64,000 nucleotides of DNA from assembly GCF_030409225.1 (NCBI RefSeq), contig NZ_JAUFPK010000004.1, positions 64,943-128,942 on the forward strand. The letters are read 5' to 3'. Both the position numbers and the translations under genes were made by a program. This document shows positions 1-7,948 of this stretch, piece by piece. The stretch comes from Aquisalimonas lutea. GTDB taxonomy: Bacteria > Pseudomonadota > Gammaproteobacteria > Nitrococcales > Aquisalimonadaceae. Position 1 is the first letter of the stretch. The number at the start of each line of letters is the position of its first letter. The notes below the pieces were generated by a model, which searched no databases, had not been told where the DNA came from, and saw only the letters and a list, made by a program, of their open reading frames with translations.

Positions 1-1
1 G

Positions 2-292
2 GGGCCGTTCAACACCAACGCGGACGTGCACCACGTGGGGCTGCATGTGCATCCCACGGAGACCATTCGCGCGGGGGTGCTGTTCTTCGATTTCACCACC
101 CGCGAGCCGGCGTCGGGGGTGAGCAGCGATTTCGGCCGCGAGCTCGATCTCTTCGTGGAAGTCCCGGTTACCGAGAACCTGTTCGTGTCTCCCGTGTACT
201 CCGTGTTCGTGCCGGGCGACGGCGGCGAGCAGACGCTGGCAAGCGACCGGACCAACCACTACGCGCAGGTGATCGGCGTGCTGTCTTTCTAG
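2..292 (+). CDS. C-terminal end of an outer-membrane beta-barrel protein (5' end outside window)
   Basis: The frame is open from the window edge to the TAG at 290-292, giving about 96 residues of a longer protein. The visible part has alternating hydrophobic and polar residues in short strands (GVLFFDF, LDLFVEV, VSPVYSVFV, YAQVIGVLSF) and ends in phenylalanine. Both are hallmarks of outer-membrane barrels whose last strand is read by the BAM machinery. The texture recalls alginate-export-like porins, but too little is visible to name a family. It lies 34 bp upstream of the aldehyde dehydrogenase gene and could share its transcript. A role in outer-membrane uptake of the compounds degraded by the downstream genes is inference only. 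Confidence 0.55.
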   Translation, partial: GPFNTNADVHHVGLHVHPTETIRAGVLFFDFTTREPASGVSSDFGRELDLFVEVPVTENLFVSPVYSVFVPGDGGEQTLASDRTNHYAQVIGVLSF

Positions 293-326
293 CCATCGCG
301 GCTACCGACGAGGAGCGGAGTCAACA

Positions 327-1733
327 ATGCGAGATGAAGCGCTTACCATCAATGGCGAAGCAATGCGGACGGCGGACCGGTTCGCCGTGATCAATCCGGG
401 CGACGGCAGCATCGCCGGCTATGCATCCAATGCCGGCCGTGCGGAGCTCGACCGGGCCGTGGCTGCGGCGCGCGATGCCTTCCCGGGCTGGTCGCGGAAA
501 CCCGATGAAGAACTCCGGGCGGCGTGTACGGCGGTCGCCGGGCAGATCAACGACAACACCGAGGAGCTCGCCCGGCTCGTCACGCTGGAGCAGGGCAAGC
601 CGCTCAACGGTCCCGGCTCGCGCTGGGAAATCGGGGCGGCAGCCGCCTGGGCCGAGCATACGGCGGGCCTGGCGTTGCCGCCGCGGGTGCTGCAGGACGA
701 CGACGACGGGCGTGTCGAGCTGTATCGCCGACCGCTCGGCGTGGTCGGTTCCATCACGCCCTGGAATTTCCCGGTGCTGATCGCGGTCTGGCACATGCTG
801 CCGGCGCTGCGCACCGGCAACACCGTGGTGATCAAGCCGTCCCCGTACACCCCGCTGGCGACCACGCGGCTCGTGGAGCTCATGAACGAGGTCCTGCCGG
901 CCGGAGTCGTCAACATCGTGACCGGGGACGACGGCATGGACAGCCTGGGTGCGGCGATGTCCGCCCATGCGGGAATCCGCAAGATCGTCTTTACCGGTTC
1001 GTGCGCCACCGGCAAGGCGGTCATGCGCAGCGCCGCCGAGACCATGAAGCGCCTGACCCTGGAGCTGGGCGGCAATGATGCGGGCATCGTCCTGCCCGAT
1101 GCCGATCCCGGGGCAATCGCGGAAGACCTGTTCTGGGGTGCCTTCATCAACAACGGCCAGACCTGCGCCGCGATGAAGCGGCTGTACGTCCACGACAGCA
1201 TCCACGACGATGTCTGCGACGCCCTGGTGGAGGTTGCCCGGAACGTTCCCGTGGGCCCAGGCCTGGACGAGGGCAGCATTCTGGGACCGATCCAGAACCG
1301 CATGCAGTTCGACAAGGTCAAGCGGCTGGTGGAGGATGCCGGGTCCCGCGGCCGCGTGCTTCTCGGTGGTGCGCCCGGTGACGGGCTGTTCTTTCCGCCG
1401 ACCATTGTCTCCGGGCTCGCCAACGGCGATCCGCTGGTCGACGAGGAGCAGTTCGGCCCCGTCCTTCCGGTGATCCGCTACAGCGAGGTCGAGGATGCCG
1501 TTGCCGCGGCGAATGACAGCCCCAACGGACTGGGCGGATCGCTGTGGAGCGCGGACGTCGAGAGCGCGCGCCGGATGGCGCTCCGGCTGGAGTGCGGCTC
1601 GGTGTGGATCAACAAGCACGGCGCCATCCAGCCGAACGCACCGTTCGGCGGCGTCAAGCAGTCGGGCCTGGGTGTCGAGTTCGGCGAGGAAGGGCTGGCC
1701 GAGTATACCGACATCCAGGTGGTCCTGAGCTGA
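327..1733 (+). CDS. Aldehyde dehydrogenase (NAD(P)+ dependent, ALDH superfamily)
   Basis: 468 aa, a normal length for a soluble ALDH. The Rossmann region contains PWNFP and the FTGS segment. The general-base glutamate lies in LELGGND and the catalytic cysteine in NNGQTCAAMKR, so the enzyme looks intact. It oxidises an aldehyde to the acid; the substrate cannot be read from sequence. Aldehydes formed from aromatic side chains (phenylacetaldehyde or benzaldehyde types) are plausible given the neighbouring P450 and homogentisate genes. The ATG at 327 follows a GAGGAG-type ribosome site. An inverted repeat follows the stop. Confidence 0.93.
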   Translation: MRDEALTINGEAMRTADRFAVINPGDGSIAGYASNAGRAELDRAVAAARDAFPGWSRKPDEELRAACTAVAGQINDNTEELARLVTLEQGKPLNGPGSRWEIGAAAAWAEHTAGLALPPRVLQDDDDGRVELYRRPLGVVGSITPWNFPVLIAVWHMLPALRTGNTVVIKPSPYTPLATTRLVELMNEVLPAGVVNIVTGDDGMDSLGAAMSAHAGIRKIVFTGSCATGKAVMRSAAETMKRLTLELGGNDAGIVLPDADPGAIAEDLFWGAFINNGQTCAAMKRLYVHDSIHDDVCDALVEVARNVPVGPGLDEGSILGPIQNRMQFDKVKRLVEDAGSRGRVLLGGAPGDGLFFPPTIVSGLANGDPLVDEEQFGPVLPVIRYSEVEDAVAAANDSPNGLGGSLWSADVESARRMALRLECGSVWINKHGAIQPNAPFGGVKQSGLGVEFGEEGLAEYTDIQVVLS

Positions 1734-1738
1734 ATCCG

Positions 1739-1766
1739 CTGCGGCGTGGCCGGGGCCGCGCCGCAG
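1739..1766 (+). terminator. GC-rich hairpin after the aldehyde dehydrogenase gene
   Basis: Arms CTGCGGCG and CGCCGCAG enclose a GC-rich loop with further pairing potential, starting 5 bp after the ALDH stop. There is no T-tract, so this could be a weak or Rho-assisted terminator or an mRNA-stabilising stem. Confidence 0.35.
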
Positions 1767-1870
1767 ACCTCATGACAGGCAAGGACCAGCGGCACGTCCG
1801 GCGAACGATACGGCTCGTGGTTCAGGTGGAGCGCCGGGGAGCCGCCACTTGTCGTTTGCGTGGCCACCTG

Positions 1871-1890
1871 ATAGTTTCATGGGCAACGAA
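1871..1890 (-). promoter_or_regulatory. Candidate operator of the five-site palindrome family, upstream of the MFS gene
   Basis: The plus strand reads ATAGTTTCATGGGCAACGAA. Read from the minus strand this is TTCGTTGCCCATGAAACTAT, matching the hmgA-upstream palindrome TTAGTTGCACGTGAAACTAA at most arm positions. It lies 68 bp before the MFS start. The rest of the 225-bp gap 1734-1958 holds only this site and the hairpin at 1739-1766. Confidence 0.5.
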
Positions 1891-1958
1891 TAACGAGCGC
1901 ATGAACAGCGAGCCGGCCCCGGCCCGCCTGCAAGGCCGGTTCGTCGCTGGAGTCCACC

Positions 1959-3167
1959 TTGTTGAAGCTGACATCCCCGTTGGCCGTTCTGGTTCTCGCG
2001 GCCATGACGGCGCTGGGGCCTCTGGCCACGGACATGTACCTGCCGGCCCTGCCCGCCATGGCGGAGTCGCTGGATGCCACGGCCGGACAGGTGCAGCTGA
2101 CCCTGAGTGTCTACCTGCTGGGCTTCGCGGTGACCCAGCTCGTGTGCGGCCCGCTGTCGGACAGCTACGGCCGCAAGCCGGTTCTCCTCGGCGGATTCGG
2201 GCTGTTCCTGATCGCCAGCGTGGTCTGCGCCATGGCGTCCGGGATCGAGGTGCTCCTGGCGGGACGCTTCCTTCAGGCGCTGGGTGGGGCTGTCGGGCCG
2301 GTGCTCGGCCGGGCGATGGTCCGCGATATCCACGAGCCCGAGCACGCCGGCCGCATCCTGTCCTACATGGCGAGCGTCATGGCGGTGGCACCGGCGGCGG
2401 CACCGGTGATCGGCGGCGGGCTGCTGGTGGCGTTCGGCTGGCCGTCCATCTTCGTGCTGCTCACGGCGTACGCGGCCGTCATGCTGGTGGTGATCGCGTG
2501 GCTGTGGCCGGAGCCTCTGCCCGTCGAGCGCCGGCAGTCGATCCATCCCGGGGTGATCCTCGGCAACTTCCGTATGCTGATCGTGCAGCGGTCGTTCGTG
2601 GGCTACACGCTCACCAATGCCTCGGCGTTCTCCGGGCTGTTCGCCTTTCTCTCGGGCTCGTCGTTCGTTCTCATCGAGTTCCTGGGGGTCTCGCCCACCA
2701 TGTACGGCGTGCTTTTCGCCGTGGTGGTCGGCGGATTCCTGAGCGGGACCCTGCTGAGCGGCCGTCTCAGCGGCATGGGAAGCCATCGCGTGGTGCCGCT
2801 GGGGGTCGGCCTGTGCCTGCTGGGCGGCGGCTCCATGGCGGTTCTCGCCGTCGCCGGCGTCTACCATGTACTGGCGGTGATCCCGTCGCACGCGATTTTC
2901 CTCGCCGGCGTGGGCGTGGTCATGCCCCAGACCATGGCCGGTGCCATTGCGCCGTTTCCGCAGTGCGCCGGGTCCGCCTCGTCGCTGTTCGGGTTCATCC
3001 AGATGACCGCAGCCGCCCTGACGGGGGCGGCGGTCGGCCAGCTGCACGACGGCACCTCGCGCACCATGGCCCTGACCATCGCCGTGGCGGGGCTCGGCGC
3101 TCTCGCGAGCTATGTCTTTCTCGTCCGCCCGGCCCGCCGTGCGGCGGAAAAGCCGGCTCACACCTGA
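1959..3167 (+). CDS. MFS multidrug efflux transporter, Bcr/CflA family
   Basis: 402 aa with about twelve hydrophobic segments, as in drug:proton antiporters. The N-terminal segment GPLATDMYLPALPAM and the loop motif GPLSDSYGRKP between helices 2 and 3 are typical of the Bcr/CflA subfamily. It would export a toxic or excess aromatic or drug from the cytoplasm. The start is a TTG at 1959 (a second TTG follows directly) without a strong ribosome site, so the N-terminus is uncertain; a few residues either way are possible. The copy of the region-wide palindrome at 1871-1890 suggests co-regulation with the catabolic genes, perhaps as a safety valve for a phenolic intermediate. Confidence 0.88.
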   Translation: MLKLTSPLAVLVLAAMTALGPLATDMYLPALPAMAESLDATAGQVQLTLSVYLLGFAVTQLVCGPLSDSYGRKPVLLGGFGLFLIASVVCAMASGIEVLLAGRFLQALGGAVGPVLGRAMVRDIHEPEHAGRILSYMASVMAVAPAAAPVIGGGLLVAFGWPSIFVLLTAYAAVMLVVIAWLWPEPLPVERRQSIHPGVILGNFRMLIVQRSFVGYTLTNASAFSGLFAFLSGSSFVLIEFLGVSPTMYGVLFAVVVGGFLSGTLLSGRLSGMGSHRVVPLGVGLCLLGGGSMAVLAVAGVYHVLAVIPSHAIFLAGVGVVMPQTMAGAIAPFPQCAGSASSLFGFIQMTAAALTGAAVGQLHDGTSRTMALTIAVAGLGALASYVFLVRPARRAAEKPAHT

Positions 3168-3203
3168 ACCTGCGGACCCCCAAGGCGGACCGCGCACGCC
3201 ATG

Positions 3204-3494
3204 TCAGGACGGACGCGCTGCAGGCGAGCCCCCGCGTTGCCGGAATGCGCGGAAGTTCGCGGCGTTGGGGCAGAACTCCGCAGGCCCCCGCGCGGTGTCG
3301 CCGCATTCGAGGAAGCGCCGGCACAGGCGCTGGTTCGGGCAGGCGCGGCAGGTGCCGGCCATCCGGACCAGGCGGGTGCCGAGCTGGCTCCGGCCCACCT
3401 CGGCCAGATCCACATCGAGGTGTTCGGCCATCCTGCCCAGCAGGTAGGCGGGATGATCCTGGCGGGCGAGCAGGGACGCGAACAGGCGTTTCAT
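3204..3494 (-). CDS. Small cysteine-containing protein, DUF6455-like
   Basis: 96 aa from the ATG at 3494, which follows a clear GGAGGGGG ribosome site; an upstream extension to 3614 lacks one. The sequence is mostly helical with a cysteine-rich middle (CRACPNQRLCRRFLEC, then FCPNA), the layout of DUF6455 proteins, whose function is unknown. The cysteines could bind a metal or heme, but that is inference. It follows the P450 gene on the same strand with an 85-bp gap. That gap holds a copy of the palindromic operator (3511-3530), so it may have its own promoter. It faces the MFS gene tail to tail. Confidence 0.72.
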   Translation of the reverse strand: MKRLFASLLARQDHPAYLLGRMAEHLDVDLAEVGRSQLGTRLVRMAGTCRACPNQRLCRRFLECGDTARGPAEFCPNAANFRAFRQRGGSPAARPS

Positions 3495-3510
3495 GAGACC
3501 CCCTCCGTAG

Positions 3511-3530
3511 ACGGTTTCACACAAAACTAA
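3511..3530 (-). promoter_or_regulatory. Candidate operator of the five-site palindrome family, upstream of the DUF6455 gene
   Basis: Minus-strand reading TTAGTTTTGTGTGAAACCGT. It keeps TTAGTT and GAAAC at the same spacing as the hmgA site but loses the outer TAA. It ends 17 bp before the start codon at 3494. Confidence 0.4.
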
Positions 3531-3579
3531 ATGCCTGCTCGCCCTGGTGCCTTGATGCAGGTCAATCAGCTGCCGTGCA

Positions 3580-5907
3580 CTACAGCGCGAGCACCAGCCG
3601 GCCGCGCCGGGCACGGGAGCAGCAGCTCATCATGCGGCCGCTTTCGCGGCGTTCCGTTTCCGTGAGCACCTTGTCCCGGTGATCGACGTCGCCCTCCCGG
3701 ACGCTCACCTCGCAGGTGCCGCACAGGCCCTCCTCGCAGTCGCTGGGCACGTCGACGCTGGACGCCCGCAGGGCCTGGAGCAGCGTCTGGTCCGGGGGGA
3801 CGTGGACCGTCAGATCGGAGTCGGTCAATTCCACGTCGAAGCCGATTTCCTGCGATGGATCGAGGTGGGTGCTTGCCGAGCTGAAGTGCTCGACGTGGAG
3901 GATGCCCTCCGGCCAGTCGGCGGTGACCGTCTCCAGCTCGTCGAGCAGCCGCTCCGGACCGCAGGCGTAGACTTGCTCGTTGGCTCCGCAGTCCGCCAGG
4001 ACGCTGGCCAGGTCCATGCGCTGGCCGTCGGCCTTCAGGTAGGTCGTGAGCCGGTCGCCGTGGTCCCGTTGCAGTCGTTCCAGAAAGGCCATGGTTTCCT
4101 TTGAGCGCCCGGCGTAGTGAATGCGGTAGGGTTTGCCCAATGCCCGCAAACGGTCCGCCATGGCGATGATGGGTGTGATGCCGATACCGCCGGCGATCAG
4201 GACGTAGCCGGCCGCGTCCTCGTTCAGCCGGAAATGGTTCCGGGGCCCACGCAGGCGCACGGTCATGCCCTTGTCGATGGTGTCGTGGATATACGTCGAG
4301 CCGCCGCGCCCCTCCGGCTCCCGCAGAACGGCCACCTGCAGGGAATAGGGATCGGCTGGATCGCCGCACAGGGAGTACTTGCGGATGTAGTCACCGACCA
4401 GCAGATCGACGTGTGCACCGGGAGTCCATCCGGGAAGGCGCCGACCCCGCGGATCGGTCAGTGTCAGGCGCAGAACATCGTCGGCCGCGCGTTCCGCGCC
4501 GCTGACGCGGACCTGGCGGGCGATGTCCTGCTTGGATGGCGCGCCGATGGGCATGGGCATCTCCGTGTCGAGGATACCCGGATCGCTTCGCTCCGGATTG
4601 CGGGCAGGATCCCACCGTACCCACAGGTGCTCAGGGCCCCGGAAGGAGGTGTTGGGCACGAAGGTGAAGGTCTGGTCGGGCACCAGCTCCATGTGCGGCA
4701 GCCGCTTGGTGAACTCCTCCAGGAAGATGCGCATTTCCATTCGGGCCAGGTTCTTGCCCAGGCACTGGTGGCTGCCGTAGCCGAACGTCAGGTGGTCGGC
4801 GGTGTTGTCGCGGTAGATATCAAGCTCGTCCGGGTTCTCGAAGTGCCGCTCGTCGTGGTTCGCGGACGCGCTTACGATGAGCAGCTTCGCGCCCTCGGGG
4901 ATGTCGACGCCGCCCACGGTGGTGTCCTGCATGGCGATGCGGCGCCAAGCGACCACGGAGCCGGAATAGCGCAGGCATTCCTCCACGGCGTTGGGGATCA
5001 GGGACGGCTCCTCGCAGACCTCTTCCCAGGTCTCCCGGTTATCCAGGAGAAGACGCAGCGCGTTGGCGATCGCGTGCGCCGTGGTCTCGTGGGCGGCGAC
5101 GATGCCGGCCATCATCATCGAGTGCAGGTAGGAGTCCGTGACCACGTCCGGAAGCTCCTTCTGCCGGCGAATAGCGTAGCGCATCCAGCCGTGGCCGGAG
5201 GGGTCCTCGCGCATCTTCTCCAGGACCTTCCCGGCGTACTGCCAGAACTTGCCGACCGCCTCGGCGACCGCTACCTGCTCCTCGGGCGAAGGCCGGCCCC
5301 AGGTGTTCACCGTATGGGCGATGGAATACTCGCGCAGGGTGTCCATGTCGTCCTCGGGCACACCCAGAAAGTGCAGGGCCACGGTCAACGGGATCTCCCA
5401 GAGCATTTCATCGACGAGATCCACCTCGCCCTGGTCAATGAACCGGTTGACGTATTGCCGGGTCAGTCGCCGCACCATGGGTTCGTGCTTGGCCAGCTCC
5501 TCGGGCTCGAAGGATTCCATGAGTGCCCGGCGGCGCTCCATGTGGACCGGTTCGTCCTCATTCACCAGTGTGCGGTTGAGGGCGAAGTTGTAGCGCTTGA
5601 GCGTGTCTTCCGCCTCCTGGGAGACCGGCGTGATCTTCTCCAGGGCGATGGAGGGCGAGAAGACCTTGTTGTCCCGGAAGACGTGCTTGACGTCGTCGTA
5701 GCGGCTGACCACCCAGTATCCCAGCTTGGGGCTGTAGAAAACCGGCTCCTCGTTGCGGGACCAACGCAGGGCTTCGGCGGGGTCCACCTGGTAGGGGGCC
5801 TCGAACGGGTCGAAAGACGCGGCCTCGGCGGATACCGGGCAGCCTGTCGGAGACACTGCGCCTTCGAACGGGCAGTGGGCGCCTTGCAGCTTGCCTTCCA
5901 TTGTCAT
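3580..5907 (-). CDS. Self-sufficient cytochrome P450 fused to a phthalate-dioxygenase-type reductase (CYP116B-like)
   Basis: 775 aa, matching the CYP116B/P450RhF class. The heme domain (about residues 35-435) has the I-helix motif AGIVAAHETT (267-276), the ExxR pair at E310/R313 and the heme-ligand segment FGYGSHQCLG with Cys382. The reductase half follows: an FMN-binding RKYSLCG, a nucleotide site GGIGITPI, and a C-terminal plant-type [2Fe-2S] domain with CEEGLCGTC and a later CC pair. Electrons run from NAD(P)H through FMN and iron-sulfur to heme in one chain. Family members hydroxylate or O-dealkylate aromatics. The ATG follows GAGGGGAG. It lies 95 bp after a DctP gene on the same strand, suggesting it acts on an imported aromatic. 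Confidence 0.95.
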   Translation of the reverse strand: MTMEGKLQGAHCPFEGAVSPTGCPVSAEAASFDPFEAPYQVDPAEALRWSRNEEPVFYSPKLGYWVVSRYDDVKHVFRDNKVFSPSIALEKITPVSQEAEDTLKRYNFALNRTLVNEDEPVHMERRRALMESFEPEELAKHEPMVRRLTRQYVNRFIDQGEVDLVDEMLWEIPLTVALHFLGVPEDDMDTLREYSIAHTVNTWGRPSPEEQVAVAEAVGKFWQYAGKVLEKMREDPSGHGWMRYAIRRQKELPDVVTDSYLHSMMMAGIVAAHETTAHAIANALRLLLDNRETWEEVCEEPSLIPNAVEECLRYSGSVVAWRRIAMQDTTVGGVDIPEGAKLLIVSASANHDERHFENPDELDIYRDNTADHLTFGYGSHQCLGKNLARMEMRIFLEEFTKRLPHMELVPDQTFTFVPNTSFRGPEHLWVRWDPARNPERSDPGILDTEMPMPIGAPSKQDIARQVRVSGAERAADDVLRLTLTDPRGRRLPGWTPGAHVDLLVGDYIRKYSLCGDPADPYSLQVAVLREPEGRGGSTYIHDTIDKGMTVRLRGPRNHFRLNEDAAGYVLIAGGIGITPIIAMADRLRALGKPYRIHYAGRSKETMAFLERLQRDHGDRLTTYLKADGQRMDLASVLADCGANEQVYACGPERLLDELETVTADWPEGILHVEHFSSASTHLDPSQEIGFDVELTDSDLTVHVPPDQTLLQALRASSVDVPSDCEEGLCGTCEVSVREGDVDHRDKVLTETERRESGRMMSCCSRARRGRLVLAL

Positions 5908-5928
5908 GCTCCCCTCGCAGCGGTTACC

Positions 5929-5949
5929 AATAACGCACGTTCTGCATTA
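5929..5949. promoter_or_regulatory. Palindrome-like motif shared with the IclR/dctP intergenic region (copy 1)
   Basis: Core TAACGCACGTTCTGCATTA, with imperfect dyad symmetry (TAACGCA and TGCATTA around five bases). It lies 22 bp before the P450 start, between dctP1 and the P450 gene. It agrees with the copy at 7088-7108 over a 21-bp window with only four differences. A binding site for the neighbouring IclR regulator is the simplest reading. Confidence 0.45.
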
Positions 5950-6002
5950 CTTGTGCATACATCCGGGCTGGCGGGCGGTCCTGCACGCCAGCCCGGGCAA
6001 GG

Positions 6003-7061
6003 TCACGGCGTGATCGTCGCCTCGTGGATGCCGGAATCCGTCTCCAGGCGGTTGATCAGCCGCTCGTACATCGCCATGGCGGCTTCGCCGTCCACCCCTT
6101 CGGCCTCAGCCTGTTCCTGCCATTCCGCCTCGAGGTCCGCGGAGACATCCCGTACGGCCTGAACGAATTCCTCAGGAGCCTCGGTGATGGTCACATCGTG
6201 CTCTTCGCCGAACTCGTAGCCGCGCTCGTCCTCGATATCCATCATGTACCCGAACAATCGCGACAGGCGCTCGCCGGAGACCGACTCGATCGCTTCCTGG
6301 TCTTCCGGGCTCAGTGACTCCCAGGTGCTGCGATTCATGATCAGGGAGAAGCTGCCCCGGTACATGCCGCCCGGGACCCGGAGGACATGGGGCGCGACCT
6401 CCGCGACACGGAAGCTGCGCAGGGCCTCCGGGTTGAGCAGGATGCCGTCGATGACACCCTGCGAGGCCGCCTCGTACACCTCGGTCGGAGGCAGGTTGAC
6501 CCCCCTGATGCCGAGCCCGTCGATGATGTCACCCATGACGCCGCCGCCTACGCGAATGCGCATGTCCTGCAGGTCGTCCAGCGAATCGGCCGGCTCGCGG
6601 GTGTAGATCAGGCCGGGACCATGCATGCCCAGCCCGAGGAGCTTCAGGCCCCGGTGCTCACCGACCTGGTCCAGGTGTTCCTGGTGGGTTCGCCAGTATG
6701 CGGCGGCGGCGACTTCCGAGGGGACGGATTCAAAGTACGGGAATTCCGGGAGCTTGGTCATGGTGAATCGGCCCGGAGTCAGCCCGTGGAAGATCCAGGT
6801 GATGTCGGCGATACCGTCGTATACGGCGTCCATCTGGGCAGGCGGGGCTGCCAGGTCGTAAACCACTTCCAGGGTCACGCGGCCATCCGTCGCTTCCTCG
6901 ATCCATTTCCTGTAGGTGGGCCATACGATGGTGTTGACACCGTGCTGCGGTGAGCTCCAGGAGCTGACCGTCAGCGTCGTCCGTGCTTCTGCGTGTGCCT
7001 GGCTGCCGAGCATGGCAGTGCCCGCCAGGGCGAACGCAACACTGGTTATCCACTTTCTCAT
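6003..7061 (-). CDS. dctP: TRAP transporter solute-binding protein, DctP family (copy 1)
   Basis: 352 aa with a Sec signal peptide of about 25 residues (hydrophobic core then QAHAEA), so periplasmic. The mature part follows the DctP fold, including a conserved GGGVMGDII segment and the helix that reads NPEALRSFR. It is clearly paralogous to the DctP encoded at 9818-10882, sharing long stretches such as TIVWPT and SGERLSRLFGYMMD. No membrane genes follow it; the only DctQ and DctM are those at 7949-9806, so both binding proteins may feed one channel. It is divergent from an IclR gene and precedes the P450. The ligand is probably an aromatic or carboxylic acid. Confidence 0.92.
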   Translation of the reverse strand: MRKWITSVAFALAGTAMLGSQAHAEARTTLTVSSWSSPQHGVNTIVWPTYRKWIEEATDGRVTLEVVYDLAAPPAQMDAVYDGIADITWIFHGLTPGRFTMTKLPEFPYFESVPSEVAAAAYWRTHQEHLDQVGEHRGLKLLGLGMHGPGLIYTREPADSLDDLQDMRIRVGGGVMGDIIDGLGIRGVNLPPTEVYEAASQGVIDGILLNPEALRSFRVAEVAPHVLRVPGGMYRGSFSLIMNRSTWESLSPEDQEAIESVSGERLSRLFGYMMDIEDERGYEFGEEHDVTITEAPEEFVQAVRDVSADLEAEWQEQAEAEGVDGEAAMAMYERLINRLETDSGIHEATITP

Positions 7062-7087
7062 TCGTGTTCTCCTCGTTATTTGTTACT

Positions 7088-7108
7088 AATATCGCACATT
7101 ATGTATTA
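7088..7108. promoter_or_regulatory. Palindrome-like motif in the divergent IclR/dctP1 promoter region (copy 2)
   Basis: Core TATCGCACATTATGTATTA, aligning with the copy before the P450 gene. It lies in an unusually AT-rich stretch and is bracketed by the inverted repeat TACTAAT (7084-7090) and ATTAGTA (7111-7117). The position, 26 bp from dctP1 and 88 bp from the IclR start, suits an operator controlling both divergent genes. Confidence 0.5.
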
Positions 7109-7196
7109 TTATTAGTATAGTGACCGAAAGATAGGCCAGCGCAGCGCTGCCGTCAAACCGTGCATCGGTGACGCGCTGCGGGAAGGGGGAAGTACC

Positions 7197-7877
7197 ATGG
7201 CGACAACGCTCCAGACTCTGGACCGCGGGCTTCAGGCCCTGGAGATGATCGGGCGGCGGTCCGGAGGCGTGTCGGTTGCGGATCTTGCCGAGGAGCTCGA
7301 TGTCCACCGGGCGATCGCCTACCGGATCGTGGCCACACTGCAGGCGCACGGGCTGGTGAGCCGCACCGGGGAAGGAACGATTCGTCTCGGGGCCGGCATC
7401 GCCCGGCTGGCCGCGGGCTTCGAGCCGCAGTTGCGCGAGGTGGCGATGCCGCTGCTGCAGTCGCTGGCCGATACATCCCGGGCAACCGCGTTCATCTCCG
7501 TTGCCCAGGGCAGCGAGTGCGTCGTCGTGCATGTCGCTGAACCGGAAATCGGCCTGCTGCGGGTCGGGTACCGGGTTGGCAGCCGCCACCCGCTGTCACT
7601 GGGTGCGGCGGGAATCGCGATCCTGGCCGGGCGTCCGCCGCAGGCCGACGAACCCGAGGCGGTTCGCCAGGCGCGCGCGGATGGCTACAGCCTGACCCGG
7701 GGCCAGCTGCAGGAAGGAGCGGTCGGTGTTGCGAGTCCGCTCGCGGATGGGCAGCGCACGGGCGGGTTGGAGGCGTGCGTCGGTGTCGTGGCCATGAACG
7801 ACCTGGATACCGAGGTGGCCATCGGGGCGGTCAAGACAACGGCCCGCACGATCGCGCACCGCCTGGGGATGCAGTGA
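7197..7877 (+). CDS. IclR-family transcriptional regulator (copy 1)
   Basis: 226 aa. An N-terminal winged helix-turn-helix (about residues 1-65; VSVADLAEELDVHRAIAYRIVATL) precedes the IclR effector-binding domain, including the stretch HPLSLGAAGIAILAG. IclR proteins sense small acids or aromatics and repress or activate adjacent catabolic genes. It is divergent from dctP1 with 135 bp between, containing the motif at 7088-7108 that recurs before the P450 gene. Control of dctP1 and the P450 is therefore likely. The start ATG at 7197 follows a GGGGGAAGTACC ribosome site. Confidence 0.88.
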   Translation: MATTLQTLDRGLQALEMIGRRSGGVSVADLAEELDVHRAIAYRIVATLQAHGLVSRTGEGTIRLGAGIARLAAGFEPQLREVAMPLLQSLADTSRATAFISVAQGSECVVVHVAEPEIGLLRVGYRVGSRHPLSLGAAGIAILAGRPPQADEPEAVRQARADGYSLTRGQLQEGAVGVASPLADGQRTGGLEACVGVVAMNDLDTEVAIGAVKTTARTIAHRLGMQ

Positions 7878-7948
7878 CCAGGCGCGTGCATCGGGGCTGG
7901 CGTGCTGTCCTCCGCGGCCATTGACGGTGGGCCCCGAGGAAGCTGGCG

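Noticed and set aside
4117-6162. 681-aa open frame opposite the P450 gene
   Set aside because: It is the antisense of a clear P450-reductase; its product is low-complexity and has no motif. High GC gives many such frames.
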